Positions 9,841-18,470 of a DNA stretch of 44,985 nucleotides are shown one piece after another (position 1 is the stretch's first letter; the number at the start of each line of letters is the position of its first letter). The notes under the pieces were generated by a model, which saw only the letters and a program-made list of their open reading frames with translations, was not told where the DNA came from and ran no database searches. Where the stretch lies: assembly GCF_000308715.1 (NCBI RefSeq), contig NZ_BAGH01000601.1:1-44985 (forward strand), given 5' to 3'. Origin of the DNA: Nocardia tenerifensis NBRC 101015 (GTDB lineage: Bacteria; Actinomycetota; Actinomycetes; Mycobacteriales; Mycobacteriaceae). A program made the translations under genes and the position numbers.

Positions 9841-11409
9841 TTGTCCGAACTCGACTACCTGGTGATCGGCGCAGGCCCCGCGGGCCTCCAGATGGGCCAC
9901 CACCTGAAGCAGGCCGGGCGCGACTATCTGATCGTGGAGGCGGGCGCGACCGCGGGCACGTTCTTCACCAGATTCCCCCGCCACCGTCAGCTGATCTCCA
10001 TCAACAAGGTGCACACCGGCTGGGACGACCCCGAGCTGAACCTGCGCATGGACTGGAACTCTCTGCTCGCGGGCGCGCCGTTCAAGGAGTACACGCCGCG
10101 GTTCTTCCCCGCCGCCGACGACATGGTCCGCTACCTCGGCGATTTCGCTGCGCGACAAGGCTTGTCGATCCGGTATGACACGCGGATCGAGCGGATCAGC
10201 CGCCCGGATCTGTTCGAGGCGGTCGATCAGCACGGCAACGTGTTCCGCGCCCATCGGATCATCATGGCGACCGGCGTCTCGAAACCCTATGTCCCCGAGA
10301 TCCCCGGCATCGAGACCGCGGAGCTCTACAGCGAAGTGTCCATCGACCCAGCGGACTTCACCGACCAGCGGGTGCTGATCATCGGAAAAGGCAACTCCGC
10401 CTTCGAGACCGCCGACAACCTCATCGAGACCACCGCGGTCATCCACGTCGCGGGACCGCACTCCATCCGGCTGGCCTGGCAGTCGCATTTCCTCGGGCAT
10501 CTGCGCGCGGTCAACAACAACTTCCTCGACACCTATCAGCTCAAGTCGCAGAACGCGATTCTCGACGGCAATGTCGTCGACATCTCCCGGCAGTCGGACT
10601 CGTCGTATCTGGTGACCGTGAGCTTCTCGCGGGTCAACGAGGTCACCAAGGGCATTCGCTACGACCGGGTGATCGTGGCGACCGGCTTCCGGTTCGACGC
10701 CTCGATCTTCGACCCGGAGTGCCGGCCGGAGCTGGCGATCAACGACCGGTTCCCGGCCCAGACCCCGGCCTGGGAGTCGGTCAACGTGCCCGGCCTGTAC
10801 TTCGCGGGCACCATCACCCAGGAACGCGACTTCAAGAAGTCGACCAGCGCGTTCATCCACGGATTCCGTTACGCGACAAGGGCATTGCACCGCGTTCTGG
10901 AGGAGCGTCATCACGGGCAGGCGTGGCCGCACCGCGAACTCGTCGCCACCGCGTACGGGATGGGCGACGCGATCCTGGATCGGGTGAACCGGACCTCGGC
11001 GCTGTGGCAGCTGTTCGGCTTCCTCGGCGACGTCGTCACGCTGAATACCGATGGCACGGCGCGGTATTGGGACGAGCTGCCGGTCGACTTCGTGCCGGAC
11101 GCGATCGCGGCGGGCACGCTCGGCGAGGTGGACAGCTATCTGGTGATCACCCTCGAGTACGGCGCGGATCACGACCGCCTCGACCCGTTCGACATCGATG
11201 CCCGGCGCATCGCGCAGTCCGACTCCGAGCACGCCCTCGACGGCCGCTACCTGCACCCCGTGGTGCGGCGATACCGGGCGGGGCAGCAGATCGCGGAGCA
11301 CCACATCACCGAGAACCTCGAGAACGAGTGGACGCACGAGACGGTGCACCGCAAGCCGCTCATCGACTTCCTGGAGACGATGCTGCCCGCCCCGGAGCCG
11401 ACGCGGTGA
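9841..11409 (+). CDS. FAD/NAD(P)-dependent monooxygenase-like oxidoreductase, FOXRED2-like
   Basis: Two-dinucleotide-domain flavoprotein of 522 aa. The TTG start at 9841 is chosen because GGAGGAGACC stands directly before it and MSELDYLVIGAGPAGLQMG then opens with the FAD GxGxxG motif. The landmarks FFTRFPRHRQLISINK, MDWNSLL, DMVRYLGDFA, then the second Rossmann motif VLIIGKGNSAFETADN, and NNNFLDTYQLKS closely match what I recall of eukaryotic FOXRED2, an ER-lumen flavoprotein related to flavin-containing monooxygenases. The late VIVATGFRFD stretch is the typical ATG motif of this family. Family membership is clear; the reaction (hydroxylation, N- or S-oxidation, or disulfide/thiol chemistry) is unknown. 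It overlaps the next gene by 4 bp (GTGA, 11406-11409) and follows the ligase by 22 bp, so all four genes are probably one operon. Confidence 0.88.
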   Translation: MSELDYLVIGAGPAGLQMGHHLKQAGRDYLIVEAGATAGTFFTRFPRHRQLISINKVHTGWDDPELNLRMDWNSLLAGAPFKEYTPRFFPAADDMVRYLGDFAARQGLSIRYDTRIERISRPDLFEAVDQHGNVFRAHRIIMATGVSKPYVPEIPGIETAELYSEVSIDPADFTDQRVLIIGKGNSAFETADNLIETTAVIHVAGPHSIRLAWQSHFLGHLRAVNNNFLDTYQLKSQNAILDGNVVDISRQSDSSYLVTVSFSRVNEVTKGIRYDRVIVATGFRFDASIFDPECRPELAINDRFPAQTPAWESVNVPGLYFAGTITQERDFKKSTSAFIHGFRYATRALHRVLEERHHGQAWPHRELVATAYGMGDAILDRVNRTSALWQLFGFLGDVVTLNTDGTARYWDELPVDFVPDAIAAGTLGEVDSYLVITLEYGADHDRLDPFDIDARRIAQSDSEHALDGRYLHPVVRRYRAGQQIAEHHITENLENEWTHETVHRKPLIDFLETMLPAPEPTR

Positions 11410-12488
11410 CCAGCCCGCTCGCCGCCCTCGAGCAGCGGGCGCGTGCACTGCTCGATTCCGTGCACTACGACTTCTTCGCGGGCGGGGCGGGCGAGGAGAT
11501 CGCCGTGGCCGACAACGAGCGCGCCTTCCGGCGACTCGCGTTGCTGCCCAGGGTGTTGCGGAGCACCGGCGGCCGGTCGATCGCGACGGAGCTGCTCGGC
11601 GACCCGAGCGCTATGCCGGTGTTCGTCTCCCCCAGCGCGTTTCACCGCCTCGCCCACCCGGAGGGCGAGGCGGCCACCGCGCGGGGTGTGGCGGCGGCCG
11701 GGCTGATCCTGATCGCCAGCATGGCCTCGACGATGCCCATCGGTGAGATCACCGCCGCGGCAAAAGAAGTCGACGGGGACGCGCGCGTGTGGTTCCAGCT
11801 GTACCTGCAGCCCGAGCCGGAGGTGACCGACGAGCTCATCCGGCGAGCCGAGCGCGCGGGCTGCACCGCGCTGGTGGTGACCGTCGACTCCCCGGTGTTC
11901 GGCCGCCGGGCGCGCGACGACCGCAACGGTTTCCACGACCTGCCCGCCGGCATGTACGCCGAGAACATGCGGGATCTGCCCGGCGCGAACGGCAGTGGGG
12001 TCCGGCGGGTCGAGATGTCGCGCGACTTCACGTGGGAGCATCTGCGGCGGCTTCGTTCGGTGACGTCGATGCCTCTGGTCCTCAAGGGAATTCTGCACCC
12101 CGAGGACGCACGGCTCGCGGTCGAGTACGGGATCGACGCGATCCTGGTGTCCAATCACGGTGGGCGGCAATTGGATATCGCGCCCGCGACGCTGGACGCG
12201 CTGCCCGCGATCGTCGCGGCGGTCGCCCGGCGGATTCCGGTGTTCCTCGACGGCGGTGTCCGTCGCGGCTCGGATGTGGTGCTGGCGTTGGCTATCGGGG
12301 CGGCGGCGGTCGGAGTGGGGCGGCCGGTGCTGTGGGGGTTGACTGTCGGCGGTGACAAGGGGGTCACGGAGATGTTGGACAATCTGCGGCTCGAGGTCGA
12401 GCACACGTTGAGCATGTGCGGGATAGCCGCGCTGAGCGAGTTGAACGCCGCGATGGTCACTGCGCGAGGGGCGGCGGCGCGATGCTGA
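11406..12488 (+). CDS. FMN-dependent alpha-hydroxyacid oxidase/dehydrogenase, 4-hydroxymandelate-oxidase-like
   Basis: TIM-barrel flavoenzyme of 360 aa oxidising an alpha-hydroxy acid to an alpha-keto acid (or further, by oxidative decarboxylation). The GTG start at 11406 overlaps the preceding stop. Key signatures: HYDFFAGGAGEE at the N-terminus, PVFVSPSAFHRLAHPEGE, WFQLYLQPE, the active-site motif VSNHGGRQLD with the catalytic His, and the phosphate-binding FLDGGVRRGSDV / GAAAVGVGRPVLWGL. The N-terminal stretch and RRAERAGCTALVVTVD read like HmO of glycopeptide producers and short actinobacterial lactate/mandelate oxidases. The typical membrane-insertion loop of mandelate dehydrogenase is not obvious, so a soluble oxidase is likely. 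Its place between a monooxygenase and a P450 suggests that it oxidises a hydroxylated acyl intermediate. Confidence 0.92.
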   Translation: MTSPLAALEQRARALLDSVHYDFFAGGAGEEIAVADNERAFRRLALLPRVLRSTGGRSIATELLGDPSAMPVFVSPSAFHRLAHPEGEAATARGVAAAGLILIASMASTMPIGEITAAAKEVDGDARVWFQLYLQPEPEVTDELIRRAERAGCTALVVTVDSPVFGRRARDDRNGFHDLPAGMYAENMRDLPGANGSGVRRVEMSRDFTWEHLRRLRSVTSMPLVLKGILHPEDARLAVEYGIDAILVSNHGGRQLDIAPATLDALPAIVAAVARRIPVFLDGGVRRGSDVVLALAIGAAAVGVGRPVLWGLTVGGDKGVTEMLDNLRLEVEHTLSMCGIAALSELNAAMVTARGAAARC

Positions 12489-13870
12489 CGCGGGCGCTGG
12501 CGACCGTGGGCGCGCTGTGGGCAGTCTCGCGCTGGCTGCCGCGGGCGGTGGTGGCGTTGCGCGTGTGGATCTTCGCGAAGGTCAACGGCAGCAATGAGAT
12601 AACACTGCCCGGCGAGCGCGGCGGCCCGGAGCTGTTCATGCGGTTGTACGCGGACCCGGCGGCCAATGGGCGCAGCCGGGGCGCGGCGCTGTCGGATCTG
12701 TTCTGGTATTGGCTCGCGCCGGGACCCGAGGTGCATCAGGAGCACCTCGAGGACGGGCCGCGCTACGACGACGCGGCGCGCACCACCCGTGCGGTGCTGG
12801 CCGTGCCCACCGCCGAGATCGAGCGGCTCGCCGACCGCTGTGCCCGCCGCGTACTGGACGAATTACCCGCCCGCCCACTGACTCTGGTGCGACTGCGCGA
12901 CCTGATGATGCCCGTCTGGGCGGAGTTCTTCTACGAGTTGGTCTTTCGCGAGCCGTGCCCGCGCGAGGCCAGGGACCTGATCGTCGGCAATGCCGACGAC
13001 GTCATCACCTCGCTGAAATGCACCGGCCTGCGGCACATGCGCCGCCGCGACCGCCTCACCCGCTACCTGCTCGCCAGGATCGACGCGGGCGACATACCGC
13101 ACCAGCTCCCCGCCTCGCTGAGCCGGCGCGAGCGCGCCTACTACCTTCAGGGCGCGTTCTTCAACACCGCCGTCGTGCAGATGTCCGAGGGCATGGCGCA
13201 TCTACTGCTCGCCATCGCCCAACACCAGCCCGTCCAGGACCGCCTGCTGACCGACCTCGACCCGCACTACCTAGACCACGTCCTCGACGAAACCCTGCGC
13301 CAATTCCCGCTTTTCGGCATCGCGCACCGAATCACCACCGACGACATCGATCTCGGCGCGGACGGCACGATCCCCGCGGGCACGGTCCTGTGCTTCAACT
13401 ACCCCGAATTCGAACGCACCGGCCACACCGACCCCGACCGCTTCGACCCCGACCGCTGGTCCACCCACCGCCGCAAGAACACCCACCACATCCCCTTCGG
13501 CGTAGCCGCCAACCGCCCCTGCCCCGCCTGGCGCCTGTCCCCCATCGCCATGCGAGCGGTCACCCGAACCGTCCTCTCCCGCTACCACTTACGCTCCTCC
13601 GTCACCCACACCCGCTCCATCCCCCACCGAGCCCCCTGCCTCCTCCTCTCCACGACGGAGCCCCCCTCCCCACCCCGCGTCCACGCCACCCTCACCGCCC
13701 TGAAAGCCCGCGACAAATTCGAAGACGTCTGGCGCGGCCTGACCCAACTGGCCCTGGGCACCTACATGGTCCTCGACGCCCGCCACCAACACCTCTGCCA
13801 AACCTATTTCGCCACGCCCCGAACTCCCCAAACCTGCCCGATCCCTCACTCCCAGCGCTCTAGCGTGTAG
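12482..13870 (+). CDS. Divergent cytochrome P450
   Basis: Heme monooxygenase-like protein of 462 aa, starting at ATG 12482 inside the end of the oxidase gene (7-bp overlap). The K-helix ExxR is present (E270-T-L-R273 in LDETLRQFPLF), followed by a PERF-like FDPDRWSTH. The heme loop reads FGVAANRPCPAW with the Cys at 347; the canonical FxxGxxxCxG glycines are replaced by alanine. The I-helix region FFNTAVVQMSEGMAHLL lacks the usual AGxDTT oxygen-activation motif. An N-terminal hydrophobic stretch (ALATVGALWAVSRWLPRAVV) may anchor it, and a ~60-residue C-terminal tail follows the last core helix. These changes suggest an unusual P450, possibly a peroxygenase, isomerase or dehydratase type, rather than a standard monooxygenase. 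The last ~550 bp are strikingly C-rich on the coding strand. Confidence 0.85.
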   Translation: MLTRALATVGALWAVSRWLPRAVVALRVWIFAKVNGSNEITLPGERGGPELFMRLYADPAANGRSRGAALSDLFWYWLAPGPEVHQEHLEDGPRYDDAARTTRAVLAVPTAEIERLADRCARRVLDELPARPLTLVRLRDLMMPVWAEFFYELVFREPCPREARDLIVGNADDVITSLKCTGLRHMRRRDRLTRYLLARIDAGDIPHQLPASLSRRERAYYLQGAFFNTAVVQMSEGMAHLLLAIAQHQPVQDRLLTDLDPHYLDHVLDETLRQFPLFGIAHRITTDDIDLGADGTIPAGTVLCFNYPEFERTGHTDPDRFDPDRWSTHRRKNTHHIPFGVAANRPCPAWRLSPIAMRAVTRTVLSRYHLRSSVTHTRSIPHRAPCLLLSTTEPPSPPRVHATLTALKARDKFEDVWRGLTQLALGTYMVLDARHQHLCQTYFATPRTPQTCPIPHSQRSSV

Positions 13871-13880
13871 AACCGGCGGC

Positions 13881-16800
13881 CTATCCCGACGGGCGTGCGA
13901 AGCGGAGGGTGAGGAGTTGGAAGGGCCGCAGGTGCAGGCGGATGCCGGTGTCTTCTTGTACTGCGGAGATGTGCTGCGGCACAGTTCGTTCCAGCAGGTC
14001 GCAGGGCTCGAAGCCTGTGGTGGGGAAGCCGGGGGTGACGAGAGCGGTGGCCCGGCCGCCGTGGGATTCGTAGACGCGGAGGATCACATCGCCGGTGCCG
14101 TCGTCGGCCAGTTTGACGGCGCTGGTGACTACGGCGTCGTTGTCGATGGTGAAGAGGGGCTCGACGGGTTCGGCTACGCCGGGGCGGGGTGTGGTGAGGT
14201 TGATGCGGTAGCCGGCGCGGACGGCGTCGCCCAAGGAGGCGCCGGGGAGCAGGGCGTGGCGGAACTCGTGCGGACCCTGGTCGGTGTGCGGGTCGGGGAA
14301 GCGGGGGGCGCGCAGGAGGGAGGCGCGCACGGTGGTGGTGGTTCCGCCGTCGGCGCGGACCGTGCGGGTGACGTCGTGGCCGTAGGTGGAGTCGTTGACG
14401 AGCGCGACGCCCCAGCCGGGCTCGGCGAGGTGGACGAAGCGGTGGTTGCAGGCCTCGAACTTCGCGTACTCCCAGCTGGTGTTGGTGTGGGTGGGGCGGT
14501 ACAGGTGCCCGAACTGGGTTTCGGCGGCGTAGCGGTCGGCGTGCAGGTCCAGCGGGAAGGCGAGTTTGAGGAACTTCTCCGTCTCGTGCCAGTCGACCCG
14601 CGTCTCGATATCCAAGCCGGGCGGATCGGCTCGCAGTGTCAAGATCTGCTCGACCGTGGACGAGCCGAACGAGCGGCCGATCCGCACCGCACCCGAATCC
14701 GGCTCGGCCGCAATGAAGTCCACCTCGGTCAGGTCGACCACCCGGTTGCGGTAGAAGAGGTCGACATCCCAGGCGTCCCACGAGTTCGGCAGATCCGGGT
14801 GCAGCTGTAGCAGGTTCGCGACCGCACCCGGTGGCAGCGTCTCACGCCGAGACTCCAGGTCATAAGCCGACACCACGAGCCCGCGCGCGTCCACCTCGAC
14901 CCGCAGCAGCGAGTTGTCGAACACGAATCCGCCGCCCTCCCGCTCGGTCACCGAACACGGCCGATCCGCAGACTCGGGCCCGGCCGCCCCGGCCGGAATA
15001 GACCACCACGAATGCGGCGCGGGATTGAAGACATTGGGCCCCTCTGCCGCACCGCCGAGCGCCCACTGCGCGCCCTCGATGATCGCCGTCAGCTCCTCGG
15101 CCACCTCCGCGTACGTCTTCGCCGCCTCGCGATACACCCACGCGATCGCCGAGCCGGGCAGAATATCGTGGAACTGGTTGAGCAGCACCGTCTTCCAGAT
15201 CCGATCCAGCGCCTCGTACGGGTACTCCACGTCCTTGCGCACGGCGGCCGTCGCGGCCCACAGTTCGGCCTCGCGCAGCAGATGCTCGCTGCGCCGGTTG
15301 CCCTGCTTGGTCTTCGCCTGGCTGGTCAGCGTCGCCCGATGCAGTTCCAGATACAGCTCGCCCACCCACACGGCGGGGTCCGGATACTCCGCCTCGGCCT
15401 TGGCGAAGAAGTCGGCGGGCCTGTCCCACACCACCTTCGGCGAGCCCTCCAGGCTCCGCAGCCTGGCGGCTTTGGCGACCATCTCCCGGGTGGTCCCGCC
15501 GCCGCCGTCCCCGAAGCCGGTCGGTGCCAAGGACATAGAGGCGTGACCCTTCTCCTTGAAGTTCCTTGCGGCATGGGCGATCTCGCGACCGTGCATGGTG
15601 CAGTTGTAGGTGTCGACGGGCGGGAAATGGGTGAAGATCCTGGTCCCGTCGATGCCCTCCCACAGGAACGTATGGTGCGGAAACTGATTGATCTGACTCC
15701 ACGAGATCTTCTGTGTCAGCAGCCATTTTCCGCCCGCGGCCTTGATGATCTGGGGCAGCCCCGCGGCGAAGCCGAACGTATCAGGCAGCCAGACCTCTTG
15801 GTTCTCGATTCCGAACTCCTCCAGAAAGAACCGCTTACCGTGCACGAACTGCCGCGCCATCGCCTCGGAGCCGGGCATATTCGTGTCGGCCTCGACCCAC
15901 ATCCCGCCGGTCGGCACGAAACGCCCCTCCGCCACAGCACCTTTCACCTTCTCGTACACCTCGGGCCGGTGCCGCTTGATGAAGTCGTACTGCGCGGCTT
16001 GCGACATCGCGAAGACGAAGTCCGGCTCCTCGGCCAGCAGCGCGGTCATATTGGCGGCGGTGCGCGCCACCTTGCGTACCGTCTCGCGCAACGGCCACAG
16101 CCACGCGGAGTCGATGTGCGCGTGCCCGACGGCGGAGACGGTGTGAGCGGACGGTATCGCCGGTTTCGCCAGCGCGTCGGCCAGGCATGCCCGCGCCGCC
16201 ACGGCGGTCGCGTTGACATCTTGTAGATCGATGGCGTCGAGCGCGCGCTCGATGGCGCGGACGATGTCGTAGCGGCGGGCCGGATCCTCCGGCATCTCGT
16301 GCATCAGCTCGCCGAGCACCTCGAGATCCTGGACGAGTTGCCACACCTCCTCGTCGAACACGACGAGATCCATTCGCCCCAAACGGTATTGGGGATCGCT
16401 GCCGGCGGTGAGCTTGTCGCCGAGGTCGTTCGGGACGAAGAACGGAATGGTGGGGTTGGACGCCGCCTCGACGTGCAGCAGCACGTGCTCACCGCCGGCG
16501 GCGCGGTCGGCCACGCGCACCCACTGACTGCGCGGGTGCAGCCCCTTGACCGGCGAGCCATCGGGTCGATAGACCAGCCCCTCGCACTGGAAGCCGGTCA
16601 TGTTCGGGTCGAAACCGAGGTCGATGATCGCCTCGACGGTCCGGCCCGCCCACTCGGCGGGTACCGTCCCCTCGACCGTCAGCCAGCTGGTCCCCCACGG
16701 CGCGCCCCACTGCGCCCCGGACCGGATGGGCGTTCGCGGCGCCGCGATCCCCTCGGCGACCGGCACCGGCTCGTCGGGCGCGACCCAGATCGAGGCGGTC

Positions 16801-16892
16801 AGCGGCACCGACTCCGGATAGATCGCCGGCGCGATCCGCTCGGGCAGCACCCGCGCCAGGCGGGCCTCGATCAACCGACGGTCATCGTGCAT
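13881..16892 (-). CDS. Alpha-mannosidase, glycoside hydrolase family 38
   Basis: Cytosolic-type retaining alpha-mannosidase of 1003 aa, the usual length of bacterial GH38 enzymes. After an N-terminal beta domain (about 1-245), the catalytic (beta/alpha)7 barrel carries the zinc motif VGHAHIDSAWLW (H259 and D261) and the nucleophile in WLPDTFGFAAGLPQ (D371). HTFLWEGIDGTRIFTHFPP and the long C-terminal beta-sandwich (about 640-1000) follow. No signal peptide is visible, so it acts on imported oligosaccharides. Start ATG 16892 has CGGAG upstream. It is divergent from the maltose-type importer at 17085-21233 (192-bp shared promoter region) and ends 10 bp from the convergent P450. Together, importer plus mannosidase point to uptake and degradation of alpha-mannosides, from host glycans, fungal walls or recycled mannans. 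Confidence 0.95.
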   Translation of the reverse strand: MHDDRRLIEARLARVLPERIAPAIYPESVPLTASIWVAPDEPVPVAEGIAAPRTPIRSGAQWGAPWGTSWLTVEGTVPAEWAGRTVEAIIDLGFDPNMTGFQCEGLVYRPDGSPVKGLHPRSQWVRVADRAAGGEHVLLHVEAASNPTIPFFVPNDLGDKLTAGSDPQYRLGRMDLVVFDEEVWQLVQDLEVLGELMHEMPEDPARRYDIVRAIERALDAIDLQDVNATAVAARACLADALAKPAIPSAHTVSAVGHAHIDSAWLWPLRETVRKVARTAANMTALLAEEPDFVFAMSQAAQYDFIKRHRPEVYEKVKGAVAEGRFVPTGGMWVEADTNMPGSEAMARQFVHGKRFFLEEFGIENQEVWLPDTFGFAAGLPQIIKAAGGKWLLTQKISWSQINQFPHHTFLWEGIDGTRIFTHFPPVDTYNCTMHGREIAHAARNFKEKGHASMSLAPTGFGDGGGGTTREMVAKAARLRSLEGSPKVVWDRPADFFAKAEAEYPDPAVWVGELYLELHRATLTSQAKTKQGNRRSEHLLREAELWAATAAVRKDVEYPYEALDRIWKTVLLNQFHDILPGSAIAWVYREAAKTYAEVAEELTAIIEGAQWALGGAAEGPNVFNPAPHSWWSIPAGAAGPESADRPCSVTEREGGGFVFDNSLLRVEVDARGLVVSAYDLESRRETLPPGAVANLLQLHPDLPNSWDAWDVDLFYRNRVVDLTEVDFIAAEPDSGAVRIGRSFGSSTVEQILTLRADPPGLDIETRVDWHETEKFLKLAFPLDLHADRYAAETQFGHLYRPTHTNTSWEYAKFEACNHRFVHLAEPGWGVALVNDSTYGHDVTRTVRADGGTTTTVRASLLRAPRFPDPHTDQGPHEFRHALLPGASLGDAVRAGYRINLTTPRPGVAEPVEPLFTIDNDAVVTSAVKLADDGTGDVILRVYESHGGRATALVTPGFPTTGFEPCDLLERTVPQHISAVQEDTGIRLHLRPFQLLTLRFARPSG

Positions 16893-17084
16893 GGGTGGCT
16901 CCGATCGCGAACGTGATCATCGAACTGTTCCCCATTCTCCGGCAGTCCGGTGAATTCCCGGCCACCCCGGGCGTTTCGGTCCGGTGTGCATACCGTTGCG
17001 GACTAATCCCGGGAATGGGCGCCGGTGGGCAGCGTCTTGTGACAACGTCTGAGGGAGAGTGGATCTGCCTTTCAGGAGGAACCC

Positions 17085-18470
17085 ATGGCATCGAACTGGC
17101 GGATGTTCGCAGCGGTGGTGGGCGTCGGCACGCTCTTGGCCGGATCGGCGGCCTGCGGGTCGGACGGGGGCGGCGATTCGCTGACGATCACCGCGAACGC
17201 GATCAACTCGGCCGGCGGCAAGAACGCGGCCGAGGCGCAGTGGATCGAGGACTGGGTCATCCCGAAGTTCGTGGCGCAGCAGCAGGCCAAGGGCGTCACC
17301 GTCAAGGTGCGATTCCAGGCGACCGGCGTCCCCGACGAGGATTACAAGAGCCGGATCGCCAAGGACCTCAAGACCGGCACCGGCGCGGATGTCGTGTCGC
17401 TGGACGGCATCTGGGTCGGCGAGTTCGCCGAGGGGCAGCAGATCAAGCCGCTCGACGACCTGGTCGGCGCGGACAAGGTCGCGGCCTGGGACGGTTGGCG
17501 GCAGATCCCGGAGTCGGTGCAGCGCTTGACCTCCTACCACGGTGTGCAGTACGGCGTTCCGCAGGAGACCGACGGCCGGGTGCTGTTCTTCAACCGCAAG
17601 CTGTTCCAGCAGGCGGGTCTGCCCGCCGACTGGCAGCCGACCAGCTGGGATCAGGTGCTGGAGGCGGGCCGCAAGCTGAAGTCGGTGCCGGGGGTGATCC
17701 CGGTACAGCTCAACGCGGGCACCAGCTTCGGCGAGGCGACCACCACACAGGGCGTCCTGCCGCTGCTGGCGGGCGCGGGCACGACGCTCTACGAGGGCGA
17801 CAAGTGGGTCGGCAACACCGCGAAACTGCGCAGCGTGCTCGACCTCTACCGCACCGTGTACGACGAGAACCTGGGCGACGCGCAGTTGCAGCAGGACGCC
17901 AAGGGCCGGGAGAAGAGCTTCGAGAAGTTCGCCAAGGGCCAGGTCGGCATCCTGCTGGAGAGCGACTACCTGTGGCGCGGCGTGCTGAATCCGAAGGGCG
18001 GCAGTTTCCCGATGGCCGAGCGGGACACGCAGGTCGGCTGGGCGAAGGTCCCCGCGGCGACGCCGGGCACCGGGGTGAACCGGCAGGACTTCGTCAGCGT
18101 GTCCGGCGGCGGCGGACGGGTGATCAACCCGAAGAGCAAGCACGCCGAATTGGCTTGGGAACTCTTGCAATTCATGAATTCGCCGGAGGCGTTCGAGGCG
18201 CTGCTCGCCGGTGGCGGTCCGCGGATCACCGCGCGACAGGACGTGAACGCTCAGGCGCTCGGCGGCGACCCGATGCTGACCTTCGTGTCCCAGCAGATCC
18301 TGCCGATCACCTCGTTGCGGCCGGCGCTGCCGGAGTACACGAAGGTGTCGAAAGCGTTGCAGCAAGCCACGCTCGATGTGATCACCGGCAAGAGCACCGC
18401 GGACGCCGCGGCGGCCTACGCCAAGGCCGTGGCGGACGCGGTCGGCAAGGACAAGGTCGCCGGTGACTGA
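17085..18470 (+). CDS. Extracellular oligosaccharide-binding lipoprotein (MalE-like, SBP family 1)
   Basis: Substrate-binding protein of 461 aa for a carbohydrate importer of the MalEFGK class. The N-terminal MASNWRMFAAVVGVGTLLAG followed by SAACGSD is a lipoprotein signal with the modified Cys at about residue 25. The mature part shows the family-1 fold: DWVIPKFVAQQQAKG, DYKSRIAKDLKTGTGADVVSLDG, TSYHGVQYGVPQETDGRVLFFNRKLFQQAG and AWELLQFMNSPEAFEALLAG. A strong RBS (AGGAGGAACCC) precedes the ATG. It is the first gene of a four-gene operon whose members overlap or abut. The ligand is inferred to be a mannose-containing oligosaccharide because the divergent neighbour is a GH38 mannosidase. Confidence 0.94.
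   Translation: MASNWRMFAAVVGVGTLLAGSAACGSDGGGDSLTITANAINSAGGKNAAEAQWIEDWVIPKFVAQQQAKGVTVKVRFQATGVPDEDYKSRIAKDLKTGTGADVVSLDGIWVGEFAEGQQIKPLDDLVGADKVAAWDGWRQIPESVQRLTSYHGVQYGVPQETDGRVLFFNRKLFQQAGLPADWQPTSWDQVLEAGRKLKSVPGVIPVQLNAGTSFGEATTTQGVLPLLAGAGTTLYEGDKWVGNTAKLRSVLDLYRTVYDENLGDAQLQQDAKGREKSFEKFAKGQVGILLESDYLWRGVLNPKGGSFPMAERDTQVGWAKVPAATPGTGVNRQDFVSVSGGGGRVINPKSKHAELAWELLQFMNSPEAFEALLAGGGPRITARQDVNAQALGGDPMLTFVSQQILPITSLRPALPEYTKVSKALQQATLDVITGKSTADAAAAYAKAVADAVGKDKVAGD

Noticed and set aside
11406..12488. MftD of a mycofactocin cluster
   Set aside because: The FMN oxidase resembles MftD-type enzymes broadly, but no precursor peptide, radical SAM MftC or MftE/F gene is present.
16893..17084. 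Catabolite operator in the mannosidase/importer spacer
   Set aside because: I looked for a LacI-type palindrome and found only weak, short symmetries, so no site is called.
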